In this document: positions 31,593 through 38,487 of the stretch, in pieces
Layout of the letters: every line of letters starts with the position of its first letter
Numbering within the stretch: the first letter of the stretch is position 1
Assembly (NCBI GenBank): GCA_949745595.1
Contig: CATJWN010000046.1
Location: 1 to 38,487, forward strand
Length of the DNA: 38,487 bases
Source of the DNA: an uncultured Clostridia bacterium
GTDB lineage: Bacteria > Bacillota > Clostridia > TANB77 > CAG-508
Direction: 5' to 3'
The notes under the pieces: model-generated
Database searches by the model: none
Seen by the model: only the letters and a program-made list of their open reading frames with translations
What the model was told of the DNA's origin: nothing
Translations under genes and position numbers: made by a program

Positions 31593-32186
31593 TTATTCAT
31601 CTTCTAAATATTCAGTTGGATTATTCTCATCATACTCTATTTTAACAGTCTTTTCTTTCGTCTTTGTGCCCGGTTTAAATTTCTCTTCTGTCTTTATTTT
31701 AACATCTTTTTGTTGTTTAATTTTCTCATTTAAACACTCTTCACGAGTAGGTGTTTCTTCTTTTTCTTTATTACTTTCTTCCATTTTTTTGCTAACTATT
31801 TTATTTGCTTTTTCAATTAAGTCTGGCACGTAATCCATAAGCTTGTCCACTGTAGATAAATGATGTATTGGCATAAGCTTTACACCATCTGAATTTACTA
31901 CTAAGAATGCAACTGGATTTATAGATACTCCTGCTCCACTTCCACCACCAAATGGAAGTCTATATTGAACTTGCTCTTCTTTATCCTTTTTCTTATATTC
32001 GTCTACCGTTTCACCACGAAATTCGCTACCACCTGCTGCAAAACTAAAACATACTTTTGAAATTGGTATAATAACCATATTGTTTGAAGTCTCTATTGGC
32101 TCTCCAATAATAGTATTTACATCCACCATATCTTGAATACTATTCATAGCTGTTTTCATAAGACCTTCTATTGGATGTTCACTCAT
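31593..32186 (-). CDS. ytfJ: GerW family sporulation protein (YtfJ)
   Basis: The 197-residue protein carries the GerW/YtfJ domain: HPIEGLMKTAMNSIQDMVDVNTIIG, then a glycine-rich GGSGAGVSINPVAFLVV segment. The C-terminal third is a lysine- and glutamate-rich tail. Family members affect spore germination in Bacillus. Its start overlaps the stop of the DUF2953 gene (ATGA), indicating translational coupling. It is the last gene before a terminator. Confidence 0.93.
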   Translation of the reverse strand: MSEHPIEGLMKTAMNSIQDMVDVNTIIGEPIETSNNMVIIPISKVCFSFAAGGSEFRGETVDEYKKKDKEEQVQYRLPFGGGSGAGVSINPVAFLVVNSDGVKLMPIHHLSTVDKLMDYVPDLIEKANKIVSKKMEESNKEKEETPTREECLNEKIKQQKDVKIKTEEKFKPGTKTKEKTVKIEYDENNPTEYLEDE

Positions 32187-32881
32187 ATCTTTATCTCCTT
32201 AAATTCAAATTTATTCTTAATATGTTCTTTTTTAGATAAATTATTCAATTCTACTAAAACTTTTATAATATTTATAAATTTAAAACTAGCAATTAGTTCT
32301 AAATAAACTGCAATATTATCTCTATTTTCATAAAGTGGAGTTATGATAAACTTGTGCTTCTTAGGATTATATTTTGTTATACCTTTTTGAAGTATAAAAC
32401 TTATAACCGTAGAAACTGCAAATGTCAAAAAAGATGTAATAAGTGTACTTTCTGTACTAAGTTTTACATTAAGATTTACCTTTTCAAACTTCATAACAAG
32501 AAGCTTTATATTATCTTTCAAAACTTGCTTATCTAATTCTATTGCATCTTTTTTAACCATATCTCGATAAAATCTTGTCTTCTTCAAAGTTTCATATTTA
32601 AACTTAAAATTTAAAACCTTGATTCCATCTTCTTCTAAAGTTATTCCTATAATTTTAAGCTTGCCATATAAATATAAACCTATTTTAATTTCATAATTAT
32701 TTTTAGCTTTTACTCTATCATTCATTTCAAACTCTAACTCTTTTACTATAAATTTTAACTTGCTAAAAATAATTCCAAAAAATATAAACATTATAAAAAA
32801 TAAAATAAAAAAAGATAAAACCATAATTAGCGTTCTCCTTACCGCAATAATAGTTTTATCTATCTGTCTTTTTTTATTCAC
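32183..32881 (-). CDS. DUF2953 domain-containing membrane protein
   Basis: The 232-residue protein has an N-terminal membrane segment (RRTLIMVLSFFILFFIMFIFFGIIF), then a basic soluble domain with ELEFEMNDRVKAKNNYEIKIGLYLYGKLKI. DUF2953 proteins (YtfI in Bacillus) lie beside ytfJ in many spore formers. The start is a GTG that overlaps the last 8 nt of scpA, and the stop overlaps the gerW start. The biochemical role is unknown. Confidence 0.88.
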   Translation of the reverse strand: MNKKRQIDKTIIAVRRTLIMVLSFFILFFIMFIFFGIIFSKLKFIVKELEFEMNDRVKAKNNYEIKIGLYLYGKLKIIGITLEEDGIKVLNFKFKYETLKKTRFYRDMVKKDAIELDKQVLKDNIKLLVMKFEKVNLNVKLSTESTLITSFLTFAVSTVISFILQKGITKYNPKKHKFIITPLYENRDNIAVYLELIASFKFINIIKVLVELNNLSKKEHIKNKFEFKEIKI

Positions 32882-33632
32882 TTTTCTCTCTTATTTTTGA
32901 AACTTCTATATCACCAAAAAGCTTTTCTTGATTTGTATTTACTTTATTTCTTCTGCTTAATTCAAGCACTCCAGAAAAAGCAGTAACTACTTCAATTTTA
33001 GGTTTTTCAGATAATTTGAATAATGAACCGAAAATAAACTTTGGCCTTTTAGATAATTCTCTAAAAATTTCCTTTACTTTATCTGCTACTGTAAAAGTTT
33101 CATACATCGCAATTTTCTCTATATTTTTTGCGTTTTCATTCTTTTTATTTTCATTTCTTTCTACAAGTTCTCTATATCTTTCTATAATATCCGCTGGTGT
33201 AAAAGTTTTTTCAATCGTTTGCTTTGGAAGTTCTATACTGTCTGGTAGTTTATAAAACCTTTTTGAGAACTCTTCCATATTTTCTCTAAATACCTTGCTA
33301 ATTTCTTTATATTTTTTATACTCAATAATTCTTCTCAAAAGTTCTTCTTCTGTCAATTCTGCTTCATCCTCTACAGTCTTAGGAAGTAAACTTTTTGATT
33401 TTATTAAAATAAGTGTTGTCGCCATAACAACAAATTCACTTGCAATTTCTAAATTAAGCTCTTCTTGCTGTTTTAGAAATGCAATATACTGTTCTGCAAT
33501 ATCACTAATTTTAATCTCATATATATCCATTTTATTTTTATCTATTAAAAACACTAATAAATCTAATGGACCTTCAAAATTATCAAGTCTTAACGCATAT
33601 TTATTTGTTTCGAGTGATAATAAGTTATTCAT
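32874..33632 (-). CDS. scpA: Segregation and condensation protein A
   Basis: ScpA is the kleisin subunit of the bacterial SMC condensin. The 252-residue protein has the N-terminal DNFEGPLDLLVFLIDKNKMDIYEIKISDIAEQY signature, an acidic middle and a C-terminal winged helix (VTAFSGVLELSRRNKV). The ATG start has AGGAGG upstream. Its partner scpB, usually the next gene, is absent; DUF2953 follows with an 8-nt overlap. The gene has its own promoter inside the end of recX. Confidence 0.95.
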   Translation of the reverse strand: MNNLLSLETNKYALRLDNFEGPLDLLVFLIDKNKMDIYEIKISDIAEQYIAFLKQQEELNLEIASEFVVMATTLILIKSKSLLPKTVEDEAELTEEELLRRIIEYKKYKEISKVFRENMEEFSKRFYKLPDSIELPKQTIEKTFTPADIIERYRELVERNENKKNENAKNIEKIAMYETFTVADKVKEIFRELSKRPKFIFGSLFKLSEKPKIEVVTAFSGVLELSRRNKVNTNQEKLFGDIEVSKIREKSE

Positions 33633-33668
33633 TGCTCCTCCTAAGCTTTAGCTAAATCTTGCTTTCAT

Positions 33669-33697
33669 AGTATATCTTTAATAATATTAAATGTCAA
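33669..33697 (-). promoter_or_regulatory. scpA promoter
   Basis: On the minus strand a consensus TTGACA (33692-33697) is spaced 17 bp from TATACT (33669-33674). The -35 box lies within the last codons of recX. Confidence 0.8.
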
Positions 33698-34166
33698 GGT
33701 GCTCTATAGCAATACTAATACTCTCACTCATATAACCTTTTTGAAATAAATACTTTTTTATATCTTTAACATCTTTTTTACCTAAGTTTTTTTCTATAAG
33801 CTTTTTAGCAGAGTTTATCTCATATTCTAAAAGCTTCTCTTTATTATCACATATATATTTATCTAAAGCATGTCTATCTACTCCTTTTGCTGATAATTTA
33901 TAAGAAATTTCTTTTATAGATAAACTCTTTAAAGATAGGAACTCATTAATACTTCTCTCAATATATTCCTCTTCGTTAATGTAATTTTGTTCTTTAAAAT
34001 ACTCAATAACATCTTCTAATAAATCTTGATTTTCACCTGCAAATTTTTGTCTTACTTCATTTGCAGTTCTTTTTTTATAAGTAATATATTTAAAAACTTT
34101 AGCCTTTAAATTATCTAATGCAATTATTTCTTCAGTTATTTTAAAACCTTCTTTACAACCGCCCAT
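33687..34166 (-). CDS. recX: Regulatory protein RecX
   Basis: RecX binds RecA filaments and modulates recombination. The protein has about 159 residues, with three-helix repeats such as KVFKYITYKKRTANEVRQKF and YLFQKGYMSESISIAIE. I prefer the ATG at 34164-34166, just after the recA stop and behind GAGGAG. A longer frame reaching back to 34214 inside recA is open but has no such site. The arrangement recA-recX is standard. Confidence 0.9.
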   Translation of the reverse strand: MGGCKEGFKITEEIIALDNLKAKVFKYITYKKRTANEVRQKFAGENQDLLEDVIEYFKEQNYINEEEYIERSINEFLSLKSLSIKEISYKLSAKGVDRHALDKYICDNKEKLLEYEINSAKKLIEKNLGKKDVKDIKKYLFQKGYMSESISIAIEHLDI

Positions 34167-34167
34167 A

Positions 34168-35226
34168 TTACTCCTCTTCTGGCTCTGTTTCTTCTTCGCT
34201 ATCTGGCTCCCCATCCACTAAAGCATTTTCAAACGCTTTTTCATAGTTGTCTCTAATTTTCTTTTCAAGTTCGTCCATAATCTTTGGATTTTCTGTTAAG
34301 TATGCCTTAACATTTTCTCTACCTTGACCAATTCTATCGCCATTATAGCTGAACCAAGATCCACTCTTTTCAACAATATTTAGTTCAACAGCAAGATCTA
34401 AAATACTTCCTTCTCTTGAAATGCCTTTACCGTATACTATGTCAAATTCAGCCTCTCTAAATGGTGGAGCAACTTTGTTTTTAACAACTTTTACTCTTGT
34501 TCTACTTCCAACTACATTTCCGTCTTGTTTAATATTTTCAATTCTTCTAATATCCATTCTTACTGAAGAATAGAATTTTAATGCTCTACCTCCTGGTGTT
34601 GTTTCAGGATTACCAAACATAACACCAACTTTTTCTCTTAATTGATTTATAAATATTATAATTGCATTTGTTTTATTAATTGCACCAGCTAACTTTCTTA
34701 AAGCTTGTGACATAAGTCTCGCTTGTAAACCAATATGAGAATCTCCCATATCTCCATCTATTTCTGCCTTTGGGACTAACGCAGCTACTGAATCCACTAC
34801 TATAATGTCTATAGCCCCACTTCTAATTAAAGCTTCTGCTATTTCTAAAGCTTGCTCACCTGTATCTGGTTGAGCTACTATTAAATTATCTATATCAACA
34901 CCAATTTTCTTAGCATATCCTGGGTCTAATGCGTGCTCTGCATCTATAAAAGCAGCTTCTCCGCCTTTCTTTTGAGCTTCCGCAACTGCATGAAGTGCAA
35001 GTGTTGTTTTACCAGATGACTCTGGTCCAAAGATTTCTATAATTCTTCCCTTTGGAATGCCTCCTATACCTAAAGCTATATCTAAGTTTAAAGCTCCAGT
35101 TGAAATTGCTTCAACATTCATTGAAGTAAAATCTCCAAGTTTCATAACTGAACCTTTACCAAATTGTTTTTCTATTTGACTCATTGCAGCATCTAATGCT
35201 TTCCTTTTTTCTGAATTGTCTCCCAT
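34168..35226 (-). CDS. recA: Recombinase RecA
   Basis: RecA forms the filament for homologous recombination and SOS induction. The 352-residue protein shows [15 protein letters not shown], Walker [10 protein letters not shown], Walker [11 protein letters not shown], loop L1 [20 protein letters not shown], the L2 [16 protein letters not shown] region and an acidic C-terminus. The ATG start has AGGAGG upstream. A consensus promoter and a LexA-type operator precede it, and recX follows. Confidence 0.99.
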   Translation of the reverse strand: MGDNSEKRKALDAAMSQIEKQFGKGSVMKLGDFTSMNVEAISTGALNLDIALGIGGIPKGRIIEIFGPESSGKTTLALHAVAEAQKKGGEAAFIDAEHALDPGYAKKIGVDIDNLIVAQPDTGEQALEIAEALIRSGAIDIIVVDSVAALVPKAEIDGDMGDSHIGLQARLMSQALRKLAGAINKTNAIIIFINQLREKVGVMFGNPETTPGGRALKFYSSVRMDIRRIENIKQDGNVVGSRTRVKVVKNKVAPPFREAEFDIVYGKGISREGSILDLAVELNIVEKSGSWFSYNGDRIGQGRENVKAYLTENPKIMDELEKKIRDNYEKAFENALVDGEPDSEEETEPEEE

Positions 35227-35253
35227 TCTTATTTCCTCCTAAATGTTTGTTCG

Positions 35254-35268
35254 CAAAACCTACGTTCG
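35254..35268 (-). promoter_or_regulatory. Probable LexA (SOS) box upstream of recA
   Basis: On the minus strand CGAACGTAGGTTTTG matches the Gram-positive LexA box GAACnnnnGTTC at 7 of 8 fixed positions. It lies just downstream of the recA -10 box, the expected place for repression. Confidence 0.7.
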
Positions 35269-35273
35269 TTATT

Positions 35274-35301
35274 ATTATATCCTAAATAATTTTTTTGTCA
35301 A
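35274..35301 (-). promoter_or_regulatory. recA promoter
   Basis: On the minus strand consensus TTGACA (35296-35301) is spaced 16 bp from consensus TATAAT (35274-35279). Confidence 0.85.
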
Positions 35302-35322
35302 GTAAATTTTTAAATTTTTTTG

Positions 35323-36903
35323 CTATTGCCTGTACCACTTATATATGTTGTGGTATAAGTTAAAGTCATTTGGTGAAATGCTTCCTACCAAACCTTGATT
35401 ATATACTACAATATTAGTATTTCTATATAAACCTATATATGGTACATCTTCTAAATACCTGTCAAAAATTGTCCTATATGAATCATATAATTCACCTTCA
35501 TCTGTTGTATTTTCTACTTTATTAATTAAATCAAAAACTTCTTCATTATAATAATTTGCTAAATTTCCTTCTCCAAAAAAAGTTCTAATACTTGGATTAA
35601 AAGAACACTGTATTCCAGTTATAATACATTCATATTCGTGATTATTTAACATGTCTGCATATCTTTCTGGTGAATATTGAAATACAGAAACTCTTATTCC
35701 GAAATTTTCTAATTGCTGGGCAATATTTTCAGCAACTCTAACTCTTGCTTCATTGTTACTATTTACTGCGATATTTATATCAATTCTTCTGCCTTCTCTT
35801 ATCCAAGAATTATTCCTATACACAAAACCTGCTTCTTCAAGAATTCTTCTAGCTTCCTCAGTATCAGTTGCAACTGTTAAGTCTCTAGTGTATAACCAAT
35901 TTCCCATATCTAAACTAAAGTTAGAGCTTATATATCCTGAACCTAAGCAACTTACAACCATAGAATTCTTATCTATTATTTTACTAATAGCCTTTCTTAT
36001 TGCTACATCAGAAACCGAAGTAGCCTCTGTATTGAAAGCCATAAAATCATAATCTCTTGATTTATATTCAATCTTATTATAACCTAGTGTTCCTATATAT
36101 TCCTCTACATTATTCGCAGTAACAGTCATTATGTCTAATTCTCCCGACTTAAATGCATTATACACTTCGCCGATAGAAGAATATAGTTTAACAATTATTT
36201 CCTCTGCTGCTGGCTTTTTGGAATTGTCCCAGTATATATCATTTCTAACAAGTCTTATACTGCCTCCATCTGAAAATTCAATTTTAAAAGGTCCTGTTCC
36301 AATTGGTGCAACATTCCTGTCAGGGTTTGTAAATTCCTCTTCACTTCCATATTGATTTGCACACATTATTGGAAATGTTAAATTATATTCAAAAAATGGC
36401 ACTGGCTGAGAAAGGTGTAATTCAAAAGTATAATCATCTATCTCTTTATATTCAGTAAGATATCTCAAATTATCTTTATATACTGTATTAATTCCTTCAT
36501 TCTTTATAATATTAATTGTATAATGTACATCTGTTTGTGTAAAATTTGATCCATCTTGCCAAAGCACTCCTTGACGAAGTTTTACAATATATGTGGTATC
36601 ATCTTGCTTCACAATCTCTTGTGCCAACGCATATTGTAATTTATAATTTTCGTCTAAAGTAACAAGTGGTTCATAAATTACCTTTGTAATTTCATGTACA
36701 TTTCTATTATTGCTTAAAATTGGATTTATGGTATCTAATTCAGCAATAGCAAACCTTAAGTCCTTTTGAATTGTACTTACTTTAGAAGTTTGGTCTACTT
36801 GCTCCTCAACTTGACTATCTTCTTTTAGCATTTTAATACCTGTATAAATAACCAAAACTAAAACTACTACAACAAATATATATTTAAAAAAACTTCTTCC
36901 CAT
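35323..36903 (-). CDS. Family 5 extracellular solute-binding protein (oligopeptide/nickel type)
   Basis: The 526-residue protein has an N-terminal membrane segment (FKYIFVVVVLVLVIYTGI) without a lipobox cysteine, so it is probably an anchored rather than lipidated binding protein. The SBP_bac_5 fold is shown by KDLRFAIAELDTINPILSNNRNVHEITKVIYEPLV, LRQGVLWQDGSNFTQTDV and APIGTGPFKI. No permease or ATPase genes accompany it here, so it is an orphan receptor or serves transporters elsewhere. The ATG start has AAGGAG upstream. A promoter lies about 140 bp upstream. No terminator is visible before the recA promoter. Confidence 0.88.
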   Translation of the reverse strand: MGRSFFKYIFVVVVLVLVIYTGIKMLKEDSQVEEQVDQTSKVSTIQKDLRFAIAELDTINPILSNNRNVHEITKVIYEPLVTLDENYKLQYALAQEIVKQDDTTYIVKLRQGVLWQDGSNFTQTDVHYTINIIKNEGINTVYKDNLRYLTEYKEIDDYTFELHLSQPVPFFEYNLTFPIMCANQYGSEEEFTNPDRNVAPIGTGPFKIEFSDGGSIRLVRNDIYWDNSKKPAAEEIIVKLYSSIGEVYNAFKSGELDIMTVTANNVEEYIGTLGYNKIEYKSRDYDFMAFNTEATSVSDVAIRKAISKIIDKNSMVVSCLGSGYISSNFSLDMGNWLYTRDLTVATDTEEARRILEEAGFVYRNNSWIREGRRIDINIAVNSNNEARVRVAENIAQQLENFGIRVSVFQYSPERYADMLNNHEYECIITGIQCSFNPSIRTFFGEGNLANYYNEEVFDLINKVENTTDEGELYDSYRTIFDRYLEDVPYIGLYRNTNIVVYNQGLVGSISPNDFNLYHNIYKWYRQ

Positions 36904-37040
36904 TTTTACTCCTTTTTTCTCTTCTCAAATATATATCATTATCTCCAAAGTTTCAAGAATTTTATTAAATTTTTTTGTGATTGTTTTTTTTAGTCTAGAA
37001 AAGACTTATAAAGATTTTTGCAAGAACTGCTATACTGACT

Positions 37041-37069
37041 ATATTAACACGGATTGATTTGGTTGTCAA
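37041..37069 (-). promoter_or_regulatory. Promoter of the solute-binding protein gene
   Basis: On the minus strand consensus TTGACA (37064-37069) is spaced 17 bp from TAATAT (37041-37046). The leader of about 130 nt contains a short AGTCT/AGACT hairpin without a T-run. Confidence 0.75.
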
Positions 37070-37076
37070 GAACAAT

Positions 37077-37099
37077 AAAAAAAGCGCCCTTAAAGGGCG
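37077..37099 (-). terminator. Terminator of spoVS
   Basis: CGCCCTT (37085-37091) pairs with AAGGGCG (37093-37099). On the minus strand it is followed by CTTTTTTTATTG. It begins 5 bp past the spoVS stop codon. Confidence 0.88.
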
Positions 37100-37103
37100 T
37101 ATA

Positions 37104-37367
37104 TTATTTTCTTGACTCTATAATTAACTTTATACCAGTTCTGTCTTCTCCTTCTACTTGCACCTCAGCAAAAGCTGGTATACAAACTAAATCTACTCCT
37201 GCTGGAGCAACAAAACCTCTTGCTATTGCAACAGCTTTAATCGCTTGATTTAACGCTCCTGCTCCTATTGCTTGCATCTCTGCTCTCGTACTTTCTTTTA
37301 CCAATCCTGCTATTGCTCCTGCAACTGAATTTGGGTTTGATTTTGATGAAATTTTTAAAACTTCCAT
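37104..37367 (-). CDS. spoVS: Stage V sporulation protein S
   Basis: This 87-residue protein matches the highly conserved SpoVS/Alba-like family: MEVLKISSKSNPNSVAGAIAG, then RAEMQAIGAGALNQAIKA and a basic C-terminus. It affects septation and spore coat development in Bacillus, and homologues also occur outside spore formers. The ATG start has AGGAGG upstream. It is monocistronic with its own terminator. I could not identify a confident promoter in the 70 bp upstream; TATAAT is present on the minus strand near 37422-37427 but without a -35. Confidence 0.97.
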   Translation of the reverse strand: MEVLKISSKSNPNSVAGAIAGLVKESTRAEMQAIGAGALNQAIKAVAIARGFVAPAGVDLVCIPAFAEVQVEGEDRTGIKLIIESRK

Positions 37368-37552
37368 TTCGTTTTCCTCCTATAATTTTTATTATTCTTT
37401 TGTTTTCGATAAATGTATTTTATATTATAGAATAAAAAACGTCTATACTTTTCGCACAAGTTTCTATAGTTTCGTATGACCGTTTTCGACAGCCGTATCA
37501 ATACTTTGATGACTTTTGTTCTTTCTTGTCGAACAATGAGTTATATTATGTT

Positions 37553-37587
37553 TTTGCCAAAAAGTAAAGCTGACTTTCGCCAGCTTT
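37553..37587 (-). terminator. Terminator of the alpha-glucan phosphorylase gene
   Basis: AAAGCTG (37566-37572) pairs with CAGCTTT (37581-37587) around an 8-nt loop. On the minus strand it is followed by ACTTTTTGG. It lies about 15 bp past the stop codon. The rest of the gap to spoVS (about 37440-37550) holds no gene; TTGTTC and GAACAA form a small inverted repeat of unknown meaning. Confidence 0.75.
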
Positions 37588-37601
37588 CGACTTTTATTTC
37601 A

Positions 37602-38487
37602 TTATTTCTCTGCCCATTTTATTAAATCCATATTTTCTGGATCCATAAGCATATCGTGTTTTGGAAGTACTCTAAATGTATATCCGAAGTTTCCGCCTGT
37701 AATAAGCTCTAAATCAGCCTCATAATATACTTTATGTTCTTCTTTATTTTCACTAACTTTTCTCATAGTCTTAGTATATACATTTCTAATAGTTCCTGAC
37801 TCTAAAATTTGTCCGAAATATACTTGTACATTTGTATTTTCTTCTGAAATCTCTGGTGGGAATTCTACTTCGCAATTAACAGTAATCATACTACCTGCAT
37901 TCATTCTAGCATTATCCACATTTCTATCTTGTGTAATCTTAATCTTATCCCAGTTTTTCTTTGCTACTTTCTTCCAGTTAGTAAAACTCATAACTTCTTC
38001 CATATTACCAAAGTGATTATTTCCAAGATCACAAAGTGGCATATATAGTTTATTTATGTAGTCAACTACCATTCTTGAAGTACTATATTCTCCAGCTGTC
38101 GTCTTAATAGAATTTTTCATAAGTGTCATCCACTCTTTTGAAATTCCATTTTTATCTTGATTATAATATGCTGGAATAATCTTATTTTCTAATATATGAT
38201 ACATACTATTGCTATCTGCTTTATCTTGTTCTTCATAAGATACATAGCTTGCATTTGTTCCTATAGACCACCCATTTGTACCATCATAACCTTCTGCCCA
38301 CCAGCCATCTAAAATGCTAAAGTTTACAACACCATTTGCAGATGCTTTCTCACCACTCGTACCAGAAGCTTCCATTGGACGTCTTGGGTTATTAAGCCAT
38401 ACATCAACACCACTTACTAAATATCTTGCCATACCTATATTATAATTTTCTAATATAAATATTTTTCCTTTAAATTGTGGCATTTGA
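37602..38487 (-). CDS. glgP: Alpha-glucan phosphorylase, C-terminal part (partial)
   Basis: The fragment of about 294 residues is the C-terminal part of a GT35 glycogen/maltodextrin phosphorylase of the short bacterial and archaeal (AlgP-like) subfamily. Visible features are GKIFILENYNIGMARYLVSGVDVWLNNPRRPMEASGTSGEKASANG, with the phosphate and pyridoxal-phosphate loop residues, and NFSILDGWWAEGYDG. The enzyme releases glucose 1-phosphate from alpha-glucans. The frame is open to the right edge of the window, so the gene is truncated there; the internal Met at 38483 is not its start. It ends at a terminator at 37566-37587. Confidence 0.92.
   Translation of the reverse strand, partial: QMPQFKGKIFILENYNIGMARYLVSGVDVWLNNPRRPMEASGTSGEKASANGVVNFSILDGWWAEGYDGTNGWSIGTNASYVSYEEQDKADSNSMYHILENKIIPAYYNQDKNGISKEWMTLMKNSIKTTAGEYSTSRMVVDYINKLYMPLCDLGNNHFGNMEEVMSFTNWKKVAKKNWDKIKITQDRNVDNARMNAGSMITVNCEVEFPPEISEENTNVQVYFGQILESGTIRNVYTKTMRKVSENKEEHKVYYEADLELITGGNFGYTFRVLPKHDMLMDPENMDLIKWAEK

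Overview
The window is about 38.5 kb of AT-rich DNA (roughly 30% G+C by eye) from a Gram-positive, endospore-lineage anaerobe of the Clostridia type. The evidence is a 16S rRNA 5' end, SigA-like promoters often carrying an extended -10 (TGATATAAT), strong AGGAGG ribosome binding sites, and sporulation-associated genes (spoVS, gerW/ytfJ). It looks like ordinary chromosome. I see no phage, insertion sequence, CRISPR array or tRNA.

Layout: (1) 0-1.2 kb, the 5' end of a leftward 16S gene with tandem promoters, then a compositionally foreign orphan gene. (2) 1.3-7.2 kb, eno, a class A PBP, a holA/membrane-protein pair and a sortase. (3) 7.2-8.35 kb, a leftward unit with its own promoter and terminator: a non-coding leader of about 560 nt followed by a small membrane protein with a DxxxD motif. 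This is best explained as OLE RNA with its partner OapA. (4) 8.4-11.9 kb, a U32 protein and a Na+/Ca2+ exchanger. (5) 11.9-16.1 kb, polA and a FAD/Rieske oxidoreductase. (6) 16.1-31.5 kb, one long leftward gene run: recG, ftsY, UPF0182, pgsA, ligA, a small ORF, ruvB, membrane glycosyltransferase-like gene, FAD oxidoreductase, second glycosyltransferase, queH. (7) 31.5-35.3 kb, recA-recX and scpA-DUF2953-gerW. (8) 35.3-38.5 kb, an oligopeptide-binding protein, spoVS and the 3' end of an alpha-glucan phosphorylase gene.

The most striking observation is translational. Six genes (polA twice, queH, two membrane glycosyltransferase-like genes, ligA, recG) are each split by a +1 frame disruption. 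All seven disruptions have the same form: an in-frame CGG codon at which skipping the C, so that the next codon read is GGN (Gly), restores the full-length protein. Several restored glycines are invariant family residues, such as the RecG Walker A glycine and the PolA helix-hairpin-helix glycine. By eye I found no other in-frame CGG in any native-looking gene; the only two are in the G+C-rich orphan gene at 520-1164. This suggests that CGG is unassigned or very slowly read here and works as a +1 frameshift (or CGGN quadruplet Gly) signal. A sequencing artefact has to be excluded.

The genes are mostly core functions: DNA replication and repair (holA, polA, ligA, recA, recX, recG, ruvB), chromosome condensation (scpA, with its usual partner scpB missing from the normal position), membrane biogenesis (ftsY, pgsA) and cell-surface glycan genes.
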